NCBI GenBank assembly: GCA_910587045.1
Contig: CAJULG010000001.1
Span: 250,116 to 314,115, forward strand
Reading direction: 5' to 3'
Length of the DNA: 64,000 bases
Source: an uncultured Lachnospiraceae bacterium
GTDB lineage: Bacteria > Bacillota > Clostridia > Lachnospirales > Lachnospiraceae
The notes below the pieces were generated by a model. The model did no database searches, was not told the origin of the DNA, and worked only from the letters and a program-made list of their open reading frames with translations. The position numbers and the translations under genes were made by a program. Positions 8,773-17,502 of this stretch are shown piece after piece. Position 1 is the first letter of the stretch. Every line of letters begins with the position of its first letter.

Positions 8773-9813
8773 TTACCGCTCCTCCCAGCGTTCCAGTTCG
8801 CTCTGAATATAGGAAAGGGTCAGCAGCTTCTGTTTTACCTGCTCCACCGTCAGCAATTCCGTATTATTCGAATTAAATTCTGAAAGCTTTGCCCGTTCCA
8901 TGTCTCCATTTTTAAAATATTTATCATAATTCAGATCCCGCTTGTCGCATGGCACACGATAATATGCTCCCAGATCAATCGCATTTGCACACTCCTCATT
9001 GGTCAGAAGTGTTTCATACATCTTTTCTCCGTGCCGGATACCGATCTCCTTGATCTCATGCTGTGGATCAAACAGCTCTGCAACTGCCTTTGCCAGAACT
9101 GCAATCGTACAGGCAGGTGCCTTCTGCACCATAATATCGCCAGATTCTGCATTCTGAAATGCAAAGATGACCAATTCTACTGCTTCCTCCAGACTCATAA
9201 TAAACCGGGTCATATTGGGTTCCGTCACAGTCATCGGGAGTCCCTGTCTGATCTGTTCAATAAACAGGGGAATCACAGACCCCCTGGAACACATAACATT
9301 GCCATATCTCGTACAACAGATGCTGGTTTTCTCCGGTGAAACGATCCTGGACTTGGCTACCATCACCTTCTCCATCATCGCCTTTGAAGTTCCCATGGCA
9401 TTGACCGGATACGCCGCCTTATCCGTAGACAGACAGATCACTTTCCTGACCCCCGCCTCAATCGCAGCGGTCAGAACATGATCTGTTCCGATCACATTTG
9501 TTTTCACTGCCTCAATGGGAAAGAATTCACAGGATGGCACCTGCTTTAATGCTGCTGCGTGAAAAATGTAATCCACATCATGCATTGCACTCTTAACACT
9601 CTGTAAGTCCCTTACATCTCCAATATAAAAACGTATCTTTTCATACTGCTCCGGATAAGCAGCCTGATATTCATGCCGCATATCATCCTGCTTTTTCTCA
9701 TCTCTGGAAAAAATACGGATTTCCTTAACGTTCGTAGTAAGAAAGCGATTTAATACCGCATTTCCAAAGGATCCGGTTCCTCCTGTGATCAACAATGTTT
9801 TTCCATCAAACAT
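8773..9813 (-). CDS. capE: CapE/FnlA-type UDP-GlcNAc 4,6-dehydratase/5-epimerase
   Basis: This is the first enzyme of the UDP-L-FucNAc pathway. The 346-aa protein begins G-G-T-G-S-F-G-N and has S-T-D-K-A-A-Y-P-V-N followed by M-G-T-S-K, i.e. the Met-for-Tyr substitution of the Y-xxx-K pair that marks inverting 4,6-dehydratases (CapE, FlaA1/PseB). Length, gene order capE-capF-capG and spacing all agree. PseB was considered, but the neighbouring CapF cupin enzyme and 2-epimerase favour the fucosamine route. Confidence 0.92.
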   Translation of the reverse strand: MFDGKTLLITGGTGSFGNAVLNRFLTTNVKEIRIFSRDEKKQDDMRHEYQAAYPEQYEKIRFYIGDVRDLQSVKSAMHDVDYIFHAAALKQVPSCEFFPIEAVKTNVIGTDHVLTAAIEAGVRKVICLSTDKAAYPVNAMGTSKAMMEKVMVAKSRIVSPEKTSICCTRYGNVMCSRGSVIPLFIEQIRQGLPMTVTEPNMTRFIMSLEEAVELVIFAFQNAESGDIMVQKAPACTIAVLAKAVAELFDPQHEIKEIGIRHGEKMYETLLTNEECANAIDLGAYYRVPCDKRDLNYDKYFKNGDMERAKLSEFNSNNTELLTVEQVKQKLLTLSYIQSELERWEER

Positions 9814-9830
9814 AATAATACCTCCGTAAA

Positions 9831-10634
9831 CTACTCCTTCTGTGCTTTCAATACCACATGTCCGGCAGTCTCTCCCACAATAGCATATCCACTGTCCTGC
9901 AACAGATCCAGCAGATCAGAATGCCAGTTACAAACAATAAAATTACAATTCATATCCTCCATCCATTTATCCCATTCCTCCTTCGTAATGGTGCCCTCCG
10001 AAAAAGCAACCGCTCTTTCCTCCGTCATGGATGCTCTGCCATAAGGCATCGTAACCTCAGCCGCATACTGCCTTATGTATATGATCAGATCATTGGTGAC
10101 TAACACCTTAATTTCCTCATCCGGTTCTATGTTCCTGCGCATGATTTCACAAACGGCAACTGTATCCTCCGGTACCTTATGCCAATTATCTGCCTTTGCA
10201 TAATTTCCATTACAATAAACGTTTTTTGATGTCAGGAGGAAGATCACCACACAGCTCGTGATCAACACTGCCTTCTTCCATTTCTTTTTCAGTCTGTCTG
10301 CCGCCTCCACAAATACAAATGCAATCAGAAACGTAACTGGAAGTGCATAAAATACTCTTAGATAATTTAAGGATCCTGCTGCAACATAAGCTTTCCAGGT
10401 AATCGTACTTCCGGAAAGCCATAACGCCGACAGAATAAAAAATATCGGATTATAGATCAGCAGCAGCATCAGGATGGAATATCTGCCAAGCATATCCTTT
10501 GCCTCTTTATTCTTCAACCAGAGAAACAAAAGTATAATACTGAGCAGAAACGGAACGATATATCCGGCACTTTCCCCATTCCCCCAGAAGATTTCTGATA
10601 TATTTTTAATCCCATTCCATATATTAGTTCCCAT
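9831..10634 (-). CDS. Membrane protein, C-terminal half of a GT-C-like pair
   Basis: This 267-aa protein has about four hydrophobic helices in residues 20-140 and then a soluble alpha/beta tail of about 120 residues. It starts 4 nt after the stop of the preceding membrane gene (10639) in a different frame, with AGAGGA upstream of its ATG. The two proteins together (355+267 aa) have the size and topology of a single DUF6077-like/GT-C-type protein, the transmembrane part first and the soluble domain last. This may be a genuine split gene or a frame-disrupted one; no motif settles it. No substrate can be assigned. Confidence 0.65.
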   Translation of the reverse strand: MGTNIWNGIKNISEIFWGNGESAGYIVPFLLSIILLFLWLKNKEAKDMLGRYSILMLLLIYNPIFFILSALWLSGSTITWKAYVAAGSLNYLRVFYALPVTFLIAFVFVEAADRLKKKWKKAVLITSCVVIFLLTSKNVYCNGNYAKADNWHKVPEDTVAVCEIMRRNIEPDEEIKVLVTNDLIIYIRQYAAEVTMPYGRASMTEERAVAFSEGTITKEEWDKWMEDMNCNFIVCNWHSDLLDLLQDSGYAIVGETAGHVVLKAQKE

Positions 10635-10638
10635 ATAT

Positions 10639-11706
10639 TTATCCTCTCAGCCATGCAGTCAGTGTATATTGAAACAAAAACGCCGCACAGTATAATCCGC
10701 AGGGAATACAGCATAGCATAGAGCGCAGCCAGATTCCTATTCTGCGCCTGCTGATCGCCATGGAGATAGAACCGATCACAATCACCATGAGTGCAAGTCC
10801 TCCTCCCACCAGTGTACAGCCTGCTGCAGCGATGGATATTAAGATCAGATTCACATATTCCATCTTTTGCAGCGGTTCTTCGTTTATTACATACATATAA
10901 TAGATCAAAAACGGTACTACAATGGCTGCCGCTACTGCTTTCCCCTGCCACTGAATCTGCAGTAACCGGAATGTAAGCGTATATATGGAAAAATCTCCTC
11001 CGATATGCAGTGCACTGAGTACGATCAAAAACCAGCCGATCTTTGTATAGCTGTCCTTCATTAATACCCTGGCCATAAGATAATATACCATATATGCGTA
11101 TCCGATCAGCATAAATGGTAAAACGGTGTGGGCGATTACCGCCGCCGGTATGCCGGAAATCTTACTCAGAAATGCCATAAATACACACCACGAGGTCAAA
11201 GTTATCTTATTGACGCCAATCCCTGCATATTCTCCTGTATAGGGTGAATATCCAAAAATGGAATCCGTATATACAATATCATTCGCATATACAACATAGG
11301 CGGCGTCATCTCCACTCATATGATTCTCAGTAAACACAGAAATCAACATCTGTATCAGGATCAAAATAATTGCCAGGAGAAACACCACATTCAACCATTT
11401 TCTATCTATAATAAACTTATACAAACGATTCCAAAGCAATTTTCCATACCGGATCCCTCCATAAACTACAAGCAACAGCAATATTGCAGAATATAAATAA
11501 ACTAGAAAATGAAACGGGATCTCCGCCAGTGTAAATGGTACCGTTATCAGTTGGAACACACCCAGCATGATCAAAAAGCCCAGAATCATCCAGAACGGTA
11601 TACAATCTGCATAGTATTTCTGAATTCCAGCTGTTGCTGCTTTTCCAATACAAAGAGGAACAACTGAAAATAATATTAGGATCACCACTACTTTTAAAAT
11701 CATCAT
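10639..11706 (-). CDS. Polytopic membrane protein, N-terminal half of a GT-C-like pair (DUF6077-like)
   Basis: This 355-aa protein has roughly nine hydrophobic helices. Between two of them lies S-G-D-D-A-A-Y-V followed by T-D-S-I-F and S-P-Y-T-G, a pattern I associate with DUF6077 proteins and in the position where GT-C glycosyltransferases carry acidic catalytic residues in the first extracytoplasmic loop. GT-C enzymes use polyprenyl-phosphate sugars outside the membrane. The usual C-terminal part seems to be encoded by the next gene (9831-10634). Family assignment is moderate. Confidence 0.6.
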   Translation of the reverse strand: MMILKVVVILILFSVVPLCIGKAATAGIQKYYADCIPFWMILGFLIMLGVFQLITVPFTLAEIPFHFLVYLYSAILLLLVVYGGIRYGKLLWNRLYKFIIDRKWLNVVFLLAIILILIQMLISVFTENHMSGDDAAYVVYANDIVYTDSIFGYSPYTGEYAGIGVNKITLTSWCVFMAFLSKISGIPAAVIAHTVLPFMLIGYAYMVYYLMARVLMKDSYTKIGWFLIVLSALHIGGDFSIYTLTFRLLQIQWQGKAVAAAIVVPFLIYYMYVINEEPLQKMEYVNLILISIAAAGCTLVGGGLALMVIVIGSISMAISRRRIGIWLRSMLCCIPCGLYCAAFLFQYTLTAWLRG

Positions 11707-11721
11707 ATCTGTTCGTCCTTA

Positions 11722-13020
11722 TCATTTATCACGGATGTAAATATATCCCAGGATCTCGATTCCATTCTCCTCACATGCTGCAATATTTTCTGCCAGTCGT
11801 TCCCATCTGGAAGCATCCTCTTTTTCGATCAGAAGAGCCTTGGAGGATTTTCTCAGGGCAATCACCCTTTCTGCCTCTTCCGCTTCATTTCCGATCATAT
11901 TCCAGATCCATTTCACAGGCTGTAGTTGATCCACATAGGATTGCAACACTGCCTCATTCTGTACAGAAGTCAATATTGCAACGGATTGCTCCTCTGTTGT
12001 ATCTGTCCGATAGGAATCTATTCTTTCCAGGATTTCCCGGACTTCTGTCTCGCTCACATTCGGATTCAGAACACCCATGCACCGGAGACCGGAAGTCTGC
12101 CGAATCTCCCGTTCTTCCTTCACGGTACTGCTCATCATATACTGTAATGCAGCAAAAAGCATCATAACAAACAGCCCGGCAATCAATCCTAACACTACAT
12201 ATTTTCCACGAATCCCCGCTGGCTGTGGTTCCGTATTTTCACTCTCCAGATAATTTGATACCGCAGCACTTATTGATTTCTTAAATTCGTTATAATCTTC
12301 CTCCATATTCTTCTGTATCTGATCCCGGCTGGCCTGCCGATTATATATACTTTCATTCGGGTATATACCTGACATCTGCGATATGGATTCCATCTCAAAT
12401 GCTTTCACCTCTTGTGCAATTACATCCCTATACTCCAGCATCGCCTGTTCTACCGCCTCTGCCAGCCATTCAGACTGCTCCGGGTCTGCTCCATACACGG
12501 TTATCATGAAATACTGACTGTCGCTTCCAAGTCCTTTATAATCGATCACCTCACGGGTCAGGCTGTATTCCCTTCCTTCCTCGTCTGTCATATGAATCGC
12601 TTCTGTCAGCCTGCCGGATTCAAAATAGTAAAAGTACAGAGCTGAGATATCTGCAATATCCTCCGGCTCCAGATCGTCTCCTGTGATCTGATACTCAGAC
12701 ACTACTTTAGAAACAGCCGCAGAATCAAAACTCATATAAAGCAGACTTTCATTGTACTTTTTCCAATCCTCTAACTTTCGTTCCCATTCCTGCAATTCTT
12801 CCATCTGCTTCTGCTGCTCCTCTGACAACTGCTTCTCATTCTGGGAAGCAAGGCTCCTGCGATACTCCCGGTTATCCAGATAATATCCGGCAGTAACTGC
12901 CAGAATGGTGATCACAACTGCTCCGATCAGGATAAACAGCTTTCTTTTCCAAAGATAATGCAATACGCTTTCGATCCGGATCTCCCGTTCTGCCATCTGT
13001 AATCCTGTATTATTGTTCAT
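11722..13020 (-). CDS. Wzz/CpsC-like chain-length regulator
   Basis: This 432-aa protein is built as a polysaccharide copolymerase: a TM helix at about 30-48, a largely helical extracytoplasmic region of about 220 residues with a coiled-coil segment at about 57-88, a second TM at about 272-290, then a cytoplasmic Rossmann-like tail that resembles a degenerate BY-kinase half without a Walker A. No partner tyrosine kinase (CpsD/CapB) is present in the window. Such proteins set the length of Wzy-made polymers, and a Wzy-like gene is in the same run. The start overlaps the neuA-like stop by 4 nt (ATGA). Confidence 0.8.
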   Translation of the reverse strand: MNNNTGLQMAEREIRIESVLHYLWKRKLFILIGAVVITILAVTAGYYLDNREYRRSLASQNEKQLSEEQQKQMEELQEWERKLEDWKKYNESLLYMSFDSAAVSKVVSEYQITGDDLEPEDIADISALYFYYFESGRLTEAIHMTDEEGREYSLTREVIDYKGLGSDSQYFMITVYGADPEQSEWLAEAVEQAMLEYRDVIAQEVKAFEMESISQMSGIYPNESIYNRQASRDQIQKNMEEDYNEFKKSISAAVSNYLESENTEPQPAGIRGKYVVLGLIAGLFVMMLFAALQYMMSSTVKEEREIRQTSGLRCMGVLNPNVSETEVREILERIDSYRTDTTEEQSVAILTSVQNEAVLQSYVDQLQPVKWIWNMIGNEAEEAERVIALRKSSKALLIEKEDASRWERLAENIAACEENGIEILGYIYIRDK

Positions 13021-13712
13021 TTCACATCTCCTTTACTCAGTCTGTATTCCGCCAGTTCAAAATCCCACTGGGTATCAATATCGATGGAATCCTCCCTGCG
13101 CATAAAATATGCGGCAGTATGATCATCATAATAGTTTCGCTGATTCTTTAACAGTTCGTAATCCAATATATATATGGCGCCATTCGGAATATAATACTTC
13201 TGGTTCATCTGTCTGTTTCTGACTGCATTCAGCGGATCAAAACCGGCATTTTCAATATATCCCTGTTCATTTTCTACATAATACCAGCTGACAGGCGTGT
13301 CCGCCTCTGTCATGGAAATCAATGTGGAAGCCTGCTTCTTCTTCCAGAATTCAACCGCCGCATCAATATTTTCTGCATTCCGGAATGGTGCTGTTGGCAG
13401 AAGGACAATAAAATGATCCATATTTTCTCCAAACTGCTTTGTCATATATTCTGCAGCATGAATATACACATCCACCGCACTTGCCGTATCACTTGCAAGT
13501 TCTGCCGGACGCAGTACCGGCACCTCTGCCCCATAGTTTCTTGCAACCTCTGCGATCTCCTCACTGTCAGTAGAAACGATCACCCGGTGTACCGTTCCGG
13601 CACCCAGTGCCGCCTCAATGGTATATGCGATTAACGGTTTGCCATGGAGTTCCTTTATATTCTTTCCCGGAAGTCCTTTGGATCCTCCCCGGGCCGGTAT
13701 GATTGCAACCAT
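13017..13712 (-). CDS. CMP-nonulosonate cytidylyltransferase (NeuA/LegF-like)
   Basis: It activates a sialic-acid-type sugar with CTP. The 231-aa protein has the family signature I-P-A-R-G-G-S-K-G-L-P-G-K-N at 4-17, followed by V-S-T-D-S-E-E-I and L-P-T-A-P-F-R. Size fits single-domain CMP-sugar synthetases. With the NeuB-like synthase, the NeuD-like acyltransferase, the CBS-nucleotidyltransferase and the LegB-like dehydratase nearby, the likely product is a CMP-legionaminic-acid-type sugar rather than CMP-Neu5Ac. This is inferred from context. Confidence 0.85.
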   Translation of the reverse strand: MVAIIPARGGSKGLPGKNIKELHGKPLIAYTIEAALGAGTVHRVIVSTDSEEIAEVARNYGAEVPVLRPAELASDTASAVDVYIHAAEYMTKQFGENMDHFIVLLPTAPFRNAENIDAAVEFWKKKQASTLISMTEADTPVSWYYVENEQGYIENAGFDPLNAVRNRQMNQKYYIPNGAIYILDYELLKNQRNYYDDHTAAYFMRREDSIDIDTQWDFELAEYRLSKGDVK

Positions 13713-13727
13713 CTGCTGTTTCCTCCT

Positions 13728-14564
13728 TTATTGTCGTTCACGCTTGATCAGTCCCCACCAGAAGCCTGTATTTTCCTCAAAAATAAGTTTCTTCTTTTTC
13801 TCCTTCAGGGATTCATAATACTGTCTCAATTCTCCATAATGGGGGGCTTCCTCTTCCAGCCGTTTATAATGTTCTATCTTAATATCAATTTCCTTGACTG
13901 CCCTTTCCTGAGAGACCACACTGATTCCAGCAATATTATTACCATGAATCCGGTAGTAGGTACTACAGCCCTCAACCTTTTTCCCCTTTTTCCCTGCCAG
14001 AAGGATCCGGCTAAACAGATACCAGTCAAAAATCCGGACATCACCTTTATCCAATGAGTGAAGGAAGTCCAATGAAAAATCTTCCAGAAGGATTCCAGTA
14101 TTCGACATGCCAAGATAATTCTCCTCTTCAATCTGTTTCCAGGATATGGTTTCCGACGGAAGTCCAGACATAATGGCCTGTCCGTCAAACCCTGCCAGTT
14201 CATTATAATAAAATGAATACGGATGCTCAAGCGCCTTTCGATAACATGCAACCCGGTTCGATGACATTTTATCATCACAGTCAGCAGAAATCATGATATG
14301 AAATCCAAGTTGCTTTGCTTCCAGAAGCATCTGAATTCTTAACTGACTGACTGAAGCCTTCTCCTTCGCCTTTATGATATATACATCCTGCCTACTCTGC
14401 AAAAAATATCTTTGAATCAGATTGTCTAATTCATCACCCGGTATATCATCATTTATCAGCAGCAGAGAAAAATTCTGATCGGTCTGTTCTCTTATCGATC
14501 GTAAAAAATCATCCATATATACCATTGCAGCTTTATATACCACACTTGCTATCACTATCTTCAT
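13728..14564 (-). CDS. GT2 glycosyltransferase
   Basis: This 278-aa protein has one GT-A domain: V-V-Y-K-A at 8-12, I-N-D-D at 37-40 and a DxD-type D-C-D-D at 95-98. The C-terminal third ends in a Lys/Glu-rich helix. It sits within the nonulosonate genes, 15 nt before the neuA-like gene and 23 nt after the NeuD-like gene, so it probably acts on the same oligosaccharide. Donor unknown. Confidence 0.75.
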   Translation of the reverse strand: MKIVIASVVYKAAMVYMDDFLRSIREQTDQNFSLLLINDDIPGDELDNLIQRYFLQSRQDVYIIKAKEKASVSQLRIQMLLEAKQLGFHIMISADCDDKMSSNRVACYRKALEHPYSFYYNELAGFDGQAIMSGLPSETISWKQIEEENYLGMSNTGILLEDFSLDFLHSLDKGDVRIFDWYLFSRILLAGKKGKKVEGCSTYYRIHGNNIAGISVVSQERAVKEIDIKIEHYKRLEEEAPHYGELRQYYESLKEKKKKLIFEENTGFWWGLIKRERQ

Positions 14565-14587
14565 ATCAGCAGTTTCCTATCAATCAT

Positions 14588-15238
14588 CTATTTATTCCTG
14601 TTATGAATAACCCGATCTGCAGGCACTCCCAAAACAGTCGTATCTGCCTCTGCCCTCCGGACCACAACTGCACCGGCACCCACCGTAACGTTATCCTCTA
14701 CTACCTTTTCCTGCAAAATCGTTGCATTTGCACCGATCAGACATCGTTTTCCAATTCTTGCACCACCGCAAACAACCGCTCCGACTGCCACATGAGAAAA
14801 AGCACCGATCATACAGTCATGCTCTATAATAGATCCAGTATTGATGATCGCCATATTTCCGATCCGGGCAGCTGCGTTTATAACAGCAGCTTTCCCCACA
14901 AAGGTTCCTTCTCCAAGTGATACATCCTCTGCAATAACTGCAGTCCGGTCCACAATAGCAGGCAACAGAAAACCGCATTTCTTTAACCGGTCATACAGTT
15001 GTTCCCGGATAGTTCCTTCTCCCATATATCCAATACCGATACCGGCATACCGGATCCCGCTTTTCAACAGCTGTTCTAAATCCGCATCTGTCCCGATCGT
15101 CCCGTATCCGCGATAAGAAAAATGTTCAGAAGCTTCCTTGCTGATAAATCCTGCAATCTCATATTCTCCTCCTGATGCGATCGTATCCAGCATGGATTTT
15201 GCGTGTCCGCCACACCCTATGATCATTATCTTCCGCAT
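14588..15238 (-). CDS. NeuD/PglD-like sugar O/N-acyltransferase
   Basis: The protein has an N-terminal Rossmann-like substrate domain (I-M-I-I-G-C-G-G-H-A-K) and a C-terminal left-handed beta helix of hexapeptide repeats; the catalytic-type His is in I-I-E-H-D-C-M-I-G. Members acetylate nonulosonic acids (NeuD) or amino-sugar precursors (PglD, LegH). Its place between the NeuB-like synthase and the CMP-transferase suggests a step in nonulosonate formation, possibly the 4-N-acetylation (LegH). The ATG at 15238, preceded by GGAG at 6 nt, is preferred to the in-frame ATG at 15250. Confidence 0.8.
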   Translation of the reverse strand: MRKIMIIGCGGHAKSMLDTIASGGEYEIAGFISKEASEHFSYRGYGTIGTDADLEQLLKSGIRYAGIGIGYMGEGTIREQLYDRLKKCGFLLPAIVDRTAVIAEDVSLGEGTFVGKAAVINAAARIGNMAIINTGSIIEHDCMIGAFSHVAVGAVVCGGARIGKRCLIGANATILQEKVVEDNVTVGAGAVVVRRAEADTTVLGVPADRVIHNRNK

Positions 15239-15262
15239 AACGTTCTCCATTCATCCCATACA

Positions 15263-16306
15263 TTAAAAATCATCAAAGGAAATCATATCATCCCTTGCAA
15301 TATCATGCTTTGCAACCCGCCCTACTAACAGTTCATAATACTTCGGCGGGATCCCGCTTCCCGGACGCTTCAGATCCAGATTCGTTTCATCAAATCTCTC
15401 GCCCGCTTTAATATCTCTTGCCGCAACAATGCTTCTCTTAAATGCATCTCTGCGTTCCTGATCCTCATTGACCACCTTCTGGTAACTCCCCAGCATCTTA
15501 TAGGCATCCTCCGCTGCCTGACAGATCACAGATAACTCCTCCGGATCTGCAGAAACCTTATGATCCCATCCTTCCATATTCTTGTCCAGCGTAAAATGCT
15601 TTTCAATAATGCAGGCACCCTTTCCCATAGCCAGGATCGGTGCCAGCGTTCCCAGCGAGTGATCCGAATATCCCACCTTACAGCCGAACGTCTGACGAAG
15701 CATGTCAATATTATTCAGATTGATCATATCGCTTTCCGGCGGATAAATAGATACACAATGTAACAGGACGATCTCATCACAGCCGTTTTCTTTCAGACAC
15801 CTCACTGCATCACTGACCTCTGCCAGACCGCATAAACCGGTGCTGATCACGACCGGTCGTCCTTTCCTCGCAACATAAGTCAGAAACGGTATATTATTCA
15901 AATCCATGGATGCGATCTTAATAAACCGAACCTGCAGCTCATCCACCAGTAAGTCTAATTCCCCTTTGGAAAACGGGGTTGAATTAAATTCTATCCCTAC
16001 GGAATCACAATATTCCTTCAGAAGAAAATGATCTGCGCGATCAATGCTGTACGCATCTACAATTTCCTCCAGTGTATAATCCGTCCGGTTCCGATAATCA
16101 TCCCGCAGAAAATAATTATCTGCATATACCTTTTTTGAAAAAATAGTATCTTTGGACCAGGATTGGAATTTCACACAATCCGCTCCGCAGGCCTTAGCTG
16201 CATCAATCAGTTTCTTTGCCAGTTCCATATCCCCATTATGATTGGAACCGATCTCTGCAATGATATATGGTTTTCCATACTCCTGAATCTTATCAAAACA
16301 AAACAT
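15263..16306 (-). CDS. N-acetylneuraminate/legionaminate synthase (NeuB/LegI-like)
   Basis: It condenses a 6-carbon amino sugar with phosphoenolpyruvate to make a 9-carbon nonulosonic acid. The N-terminal TIM barrel holds I-A-E-I-G-S-N-H-N-G, V-K-F-Q-S-W, H-C-V-S-I-Y-P and G-Y-S-D-H-S; a C-terminal antifreeze-like SAF domain (about 285-347) follows. Length is about 347 aa from the ATG at 16306, which has GGAGG 8 nt upstream; an in-frame ATG at 16321 has only a weak site. The adjacent PtmE-like and LegB-like genes point to the GDP-linked legionaminic acid route. Confidence 0.9.
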   Translation of the reverse strand: MFCFDKIQEYGKPYIIAEIGSNHNGDMELAKKLIDAAKACGADCVKFQSWSKDTIFSKKVYADNYFLRDDYRNRTDYTLEEIVDAYSIDRADHFLLKEYCDSVGIEFNSTPFSKGELDLLVDELQVRFIKIASMDLNNIPFLTYVARKGRPVVISTGLCGLAEVSDAVRCLKENGCDEIVLLHCVSIYPPESDMINLNNIDMLRQTFGCKVGYSDHSLGTLAPILAMGKGACIIEKHFTLDKNMEGWDHKVSADPEELSVICQAAEDAYKMLGSYQKVVNEDQERRDAFKRSIVAARDIKAGERFDETNLDLKRPGSGIPPKYYELLVGRVAKHDIARDDMISFDDF

Positions 16307-16336
16307 AATCTTATCCTCCATCTTAATACCTGATCG

Positions 16337-17374
16337 TTAGACTCCAAGCTTCTTCTTCATTCTCTCTAATTCATCCATCTGCCCCATATCCATCCAGGCC
16401 TCCTCCTCAACCGTATAGACACCGATCCGTTCTCCGGCTGCGATGCACTGATCGATAATATCCGTGATGTGAATAAATGTCTGCTCTGGTATTCTGCTGA
16501 GAAACTCCGGCTCAATAATATAGAAGCCTGTATTCGTTAGAAAAGAAAAACTGGGTTTCTCCCGGATTGCCACAAGTCCGCCTTCTTCATTGATCTCTAC
16601 CGTACCGTACGGAATCTCCACCTGCTTTTTCGCACATACCATGGTCAGGATATTTCCCTGTTTCTTATGATAAGAGAATATTTCAGCGTAATCCGCATCG
16701 ATCAATATATCACAATTGGTCATAAAAAAAGTAGTTTTCATATCCGGCAGAAGCTTTAATCCGCCTCCCGTACCGCAAAACTCCTCTTCTTCGATAAACG
16801 TAATATTATAATCCGCATCATTTTCTCCAAAATAAGCCTCAATGAATTTCTTTTTATAATTCACGATCATCATAATATCTTTGCAGGCAAAATGAGCAAA
16901 TCGCTCAATGATATGTTCCGTAATGGTCTGCTCTCCGATCGGGATCAGCGGTTTGGGCAGGATCTGCGTATACGGATACAATCTGGTTCCCTTTCCGCCT
17001 GCCATGATCACCACCGGTGCCTCCAGCTTCTGAAACTCCTGGATGATCTCTCCGGTATCAAACCAGATTTCTGTGATCCTTCCTGCCCGGTCCACCAATG
17101 GAACTGCGGTAATGCTATGCTCCCGCATAAAACGGGGAATCTCAGTTTTCGTACCGGCAGGTAATATCCGGGGATGATAATTCGCCATACTCTTTACTGT
17201 CTGCTTCATATCACCGCCCCGCAGGATATATCGCCGGATATCACCATCACTCACAACTCCCTTTAACTGCCCCTTCTCGCATACAAATAGAATGCCCTTG
17301 CCATTTGCATCCAGCCTTTTCAGCATCTCGCCTACTGAAATATTCTCATTTACGATATAATCCTGTATGCCCAT
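16337..17374 (-). CDS. CBS-domain nucleotidyltransferase, PtmE-like
   Basis: A CBS-domain pair (about residues 5-110) is fused to a nucleotidyltransferase domain (about 115-345) with G-G-K-G-T-R-L-Y-P and K-P-L-I-P-I-G. This fusion is the type of Campylobacter PtmE, which makes GDP-glucosamine as the first committed step of legionaminic acid synthesis. Here it precedes a NeuB-like gene and follows a LegB-like gene, matching that pathway. The start at 17374 has GAGGA 8 nt upstream; an in-frame ATG at 17389 is possible but its site is weaker. Confidence 0.82.
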   Translation of the reverse strand: MGIQDYIVNENISVGEMLKRLDANGKGILFVCEKGQLKGVVSDGDIRRYILRGGDMKQTVKSMANYHPRILPAGTKTEIPRFMREHSITAVPLVDRAGRITEIWFDTGEIIQEFQKLEAPVVIMAGGKGTRLYPYTQILPKPLIPIGEQTITEHIIERFAHFACKDIMMIVNYKKKFIEAYFGENDADYNITFIEEEEFCGTGGGLKLLPDMKTTFFMTNCDILIDADYAEIFSYHKKQGNILTMVCAKKQVEIPYGTVEINEEGGLVAIREKPSFSFLTNTGFYIIEPEFLSRIPEQTFIHITDIIDQCIAAGERIGVYTVEEEAWMDMGQMDELERMKKKLGV

Positions 17375-17460
17375 TCTTTCTATCCTCATACTTCATCTTC
17401 AATCACCTTCATCATTGAAAGGAAATGAAATCATTCTTCTTTGCGCCATCATTTACTTGA

Positions 17461-17489
17461 ATTATATACCAAATGACAATTCAAGACAA
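17461..17489 (-). promoter_or_regulatory. Internal sigma-A promoter before the nonulosonate genes
   Basis: On the minus strand TTGTCT (17489-17484) and a perfect TATAAT (17466-17461) are 17 bp apart, in the 128-bp gap between the LegB-like and PtmE-like genes. It would start a transcript near 17454, reading through ptmE-like, neuB-like and onward. The leader of about 80 nt shows no obvious riboswitch. Confidence 0.65.
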
Positions 17490-17502
17490 CATTCTCCTGT
17501 TG

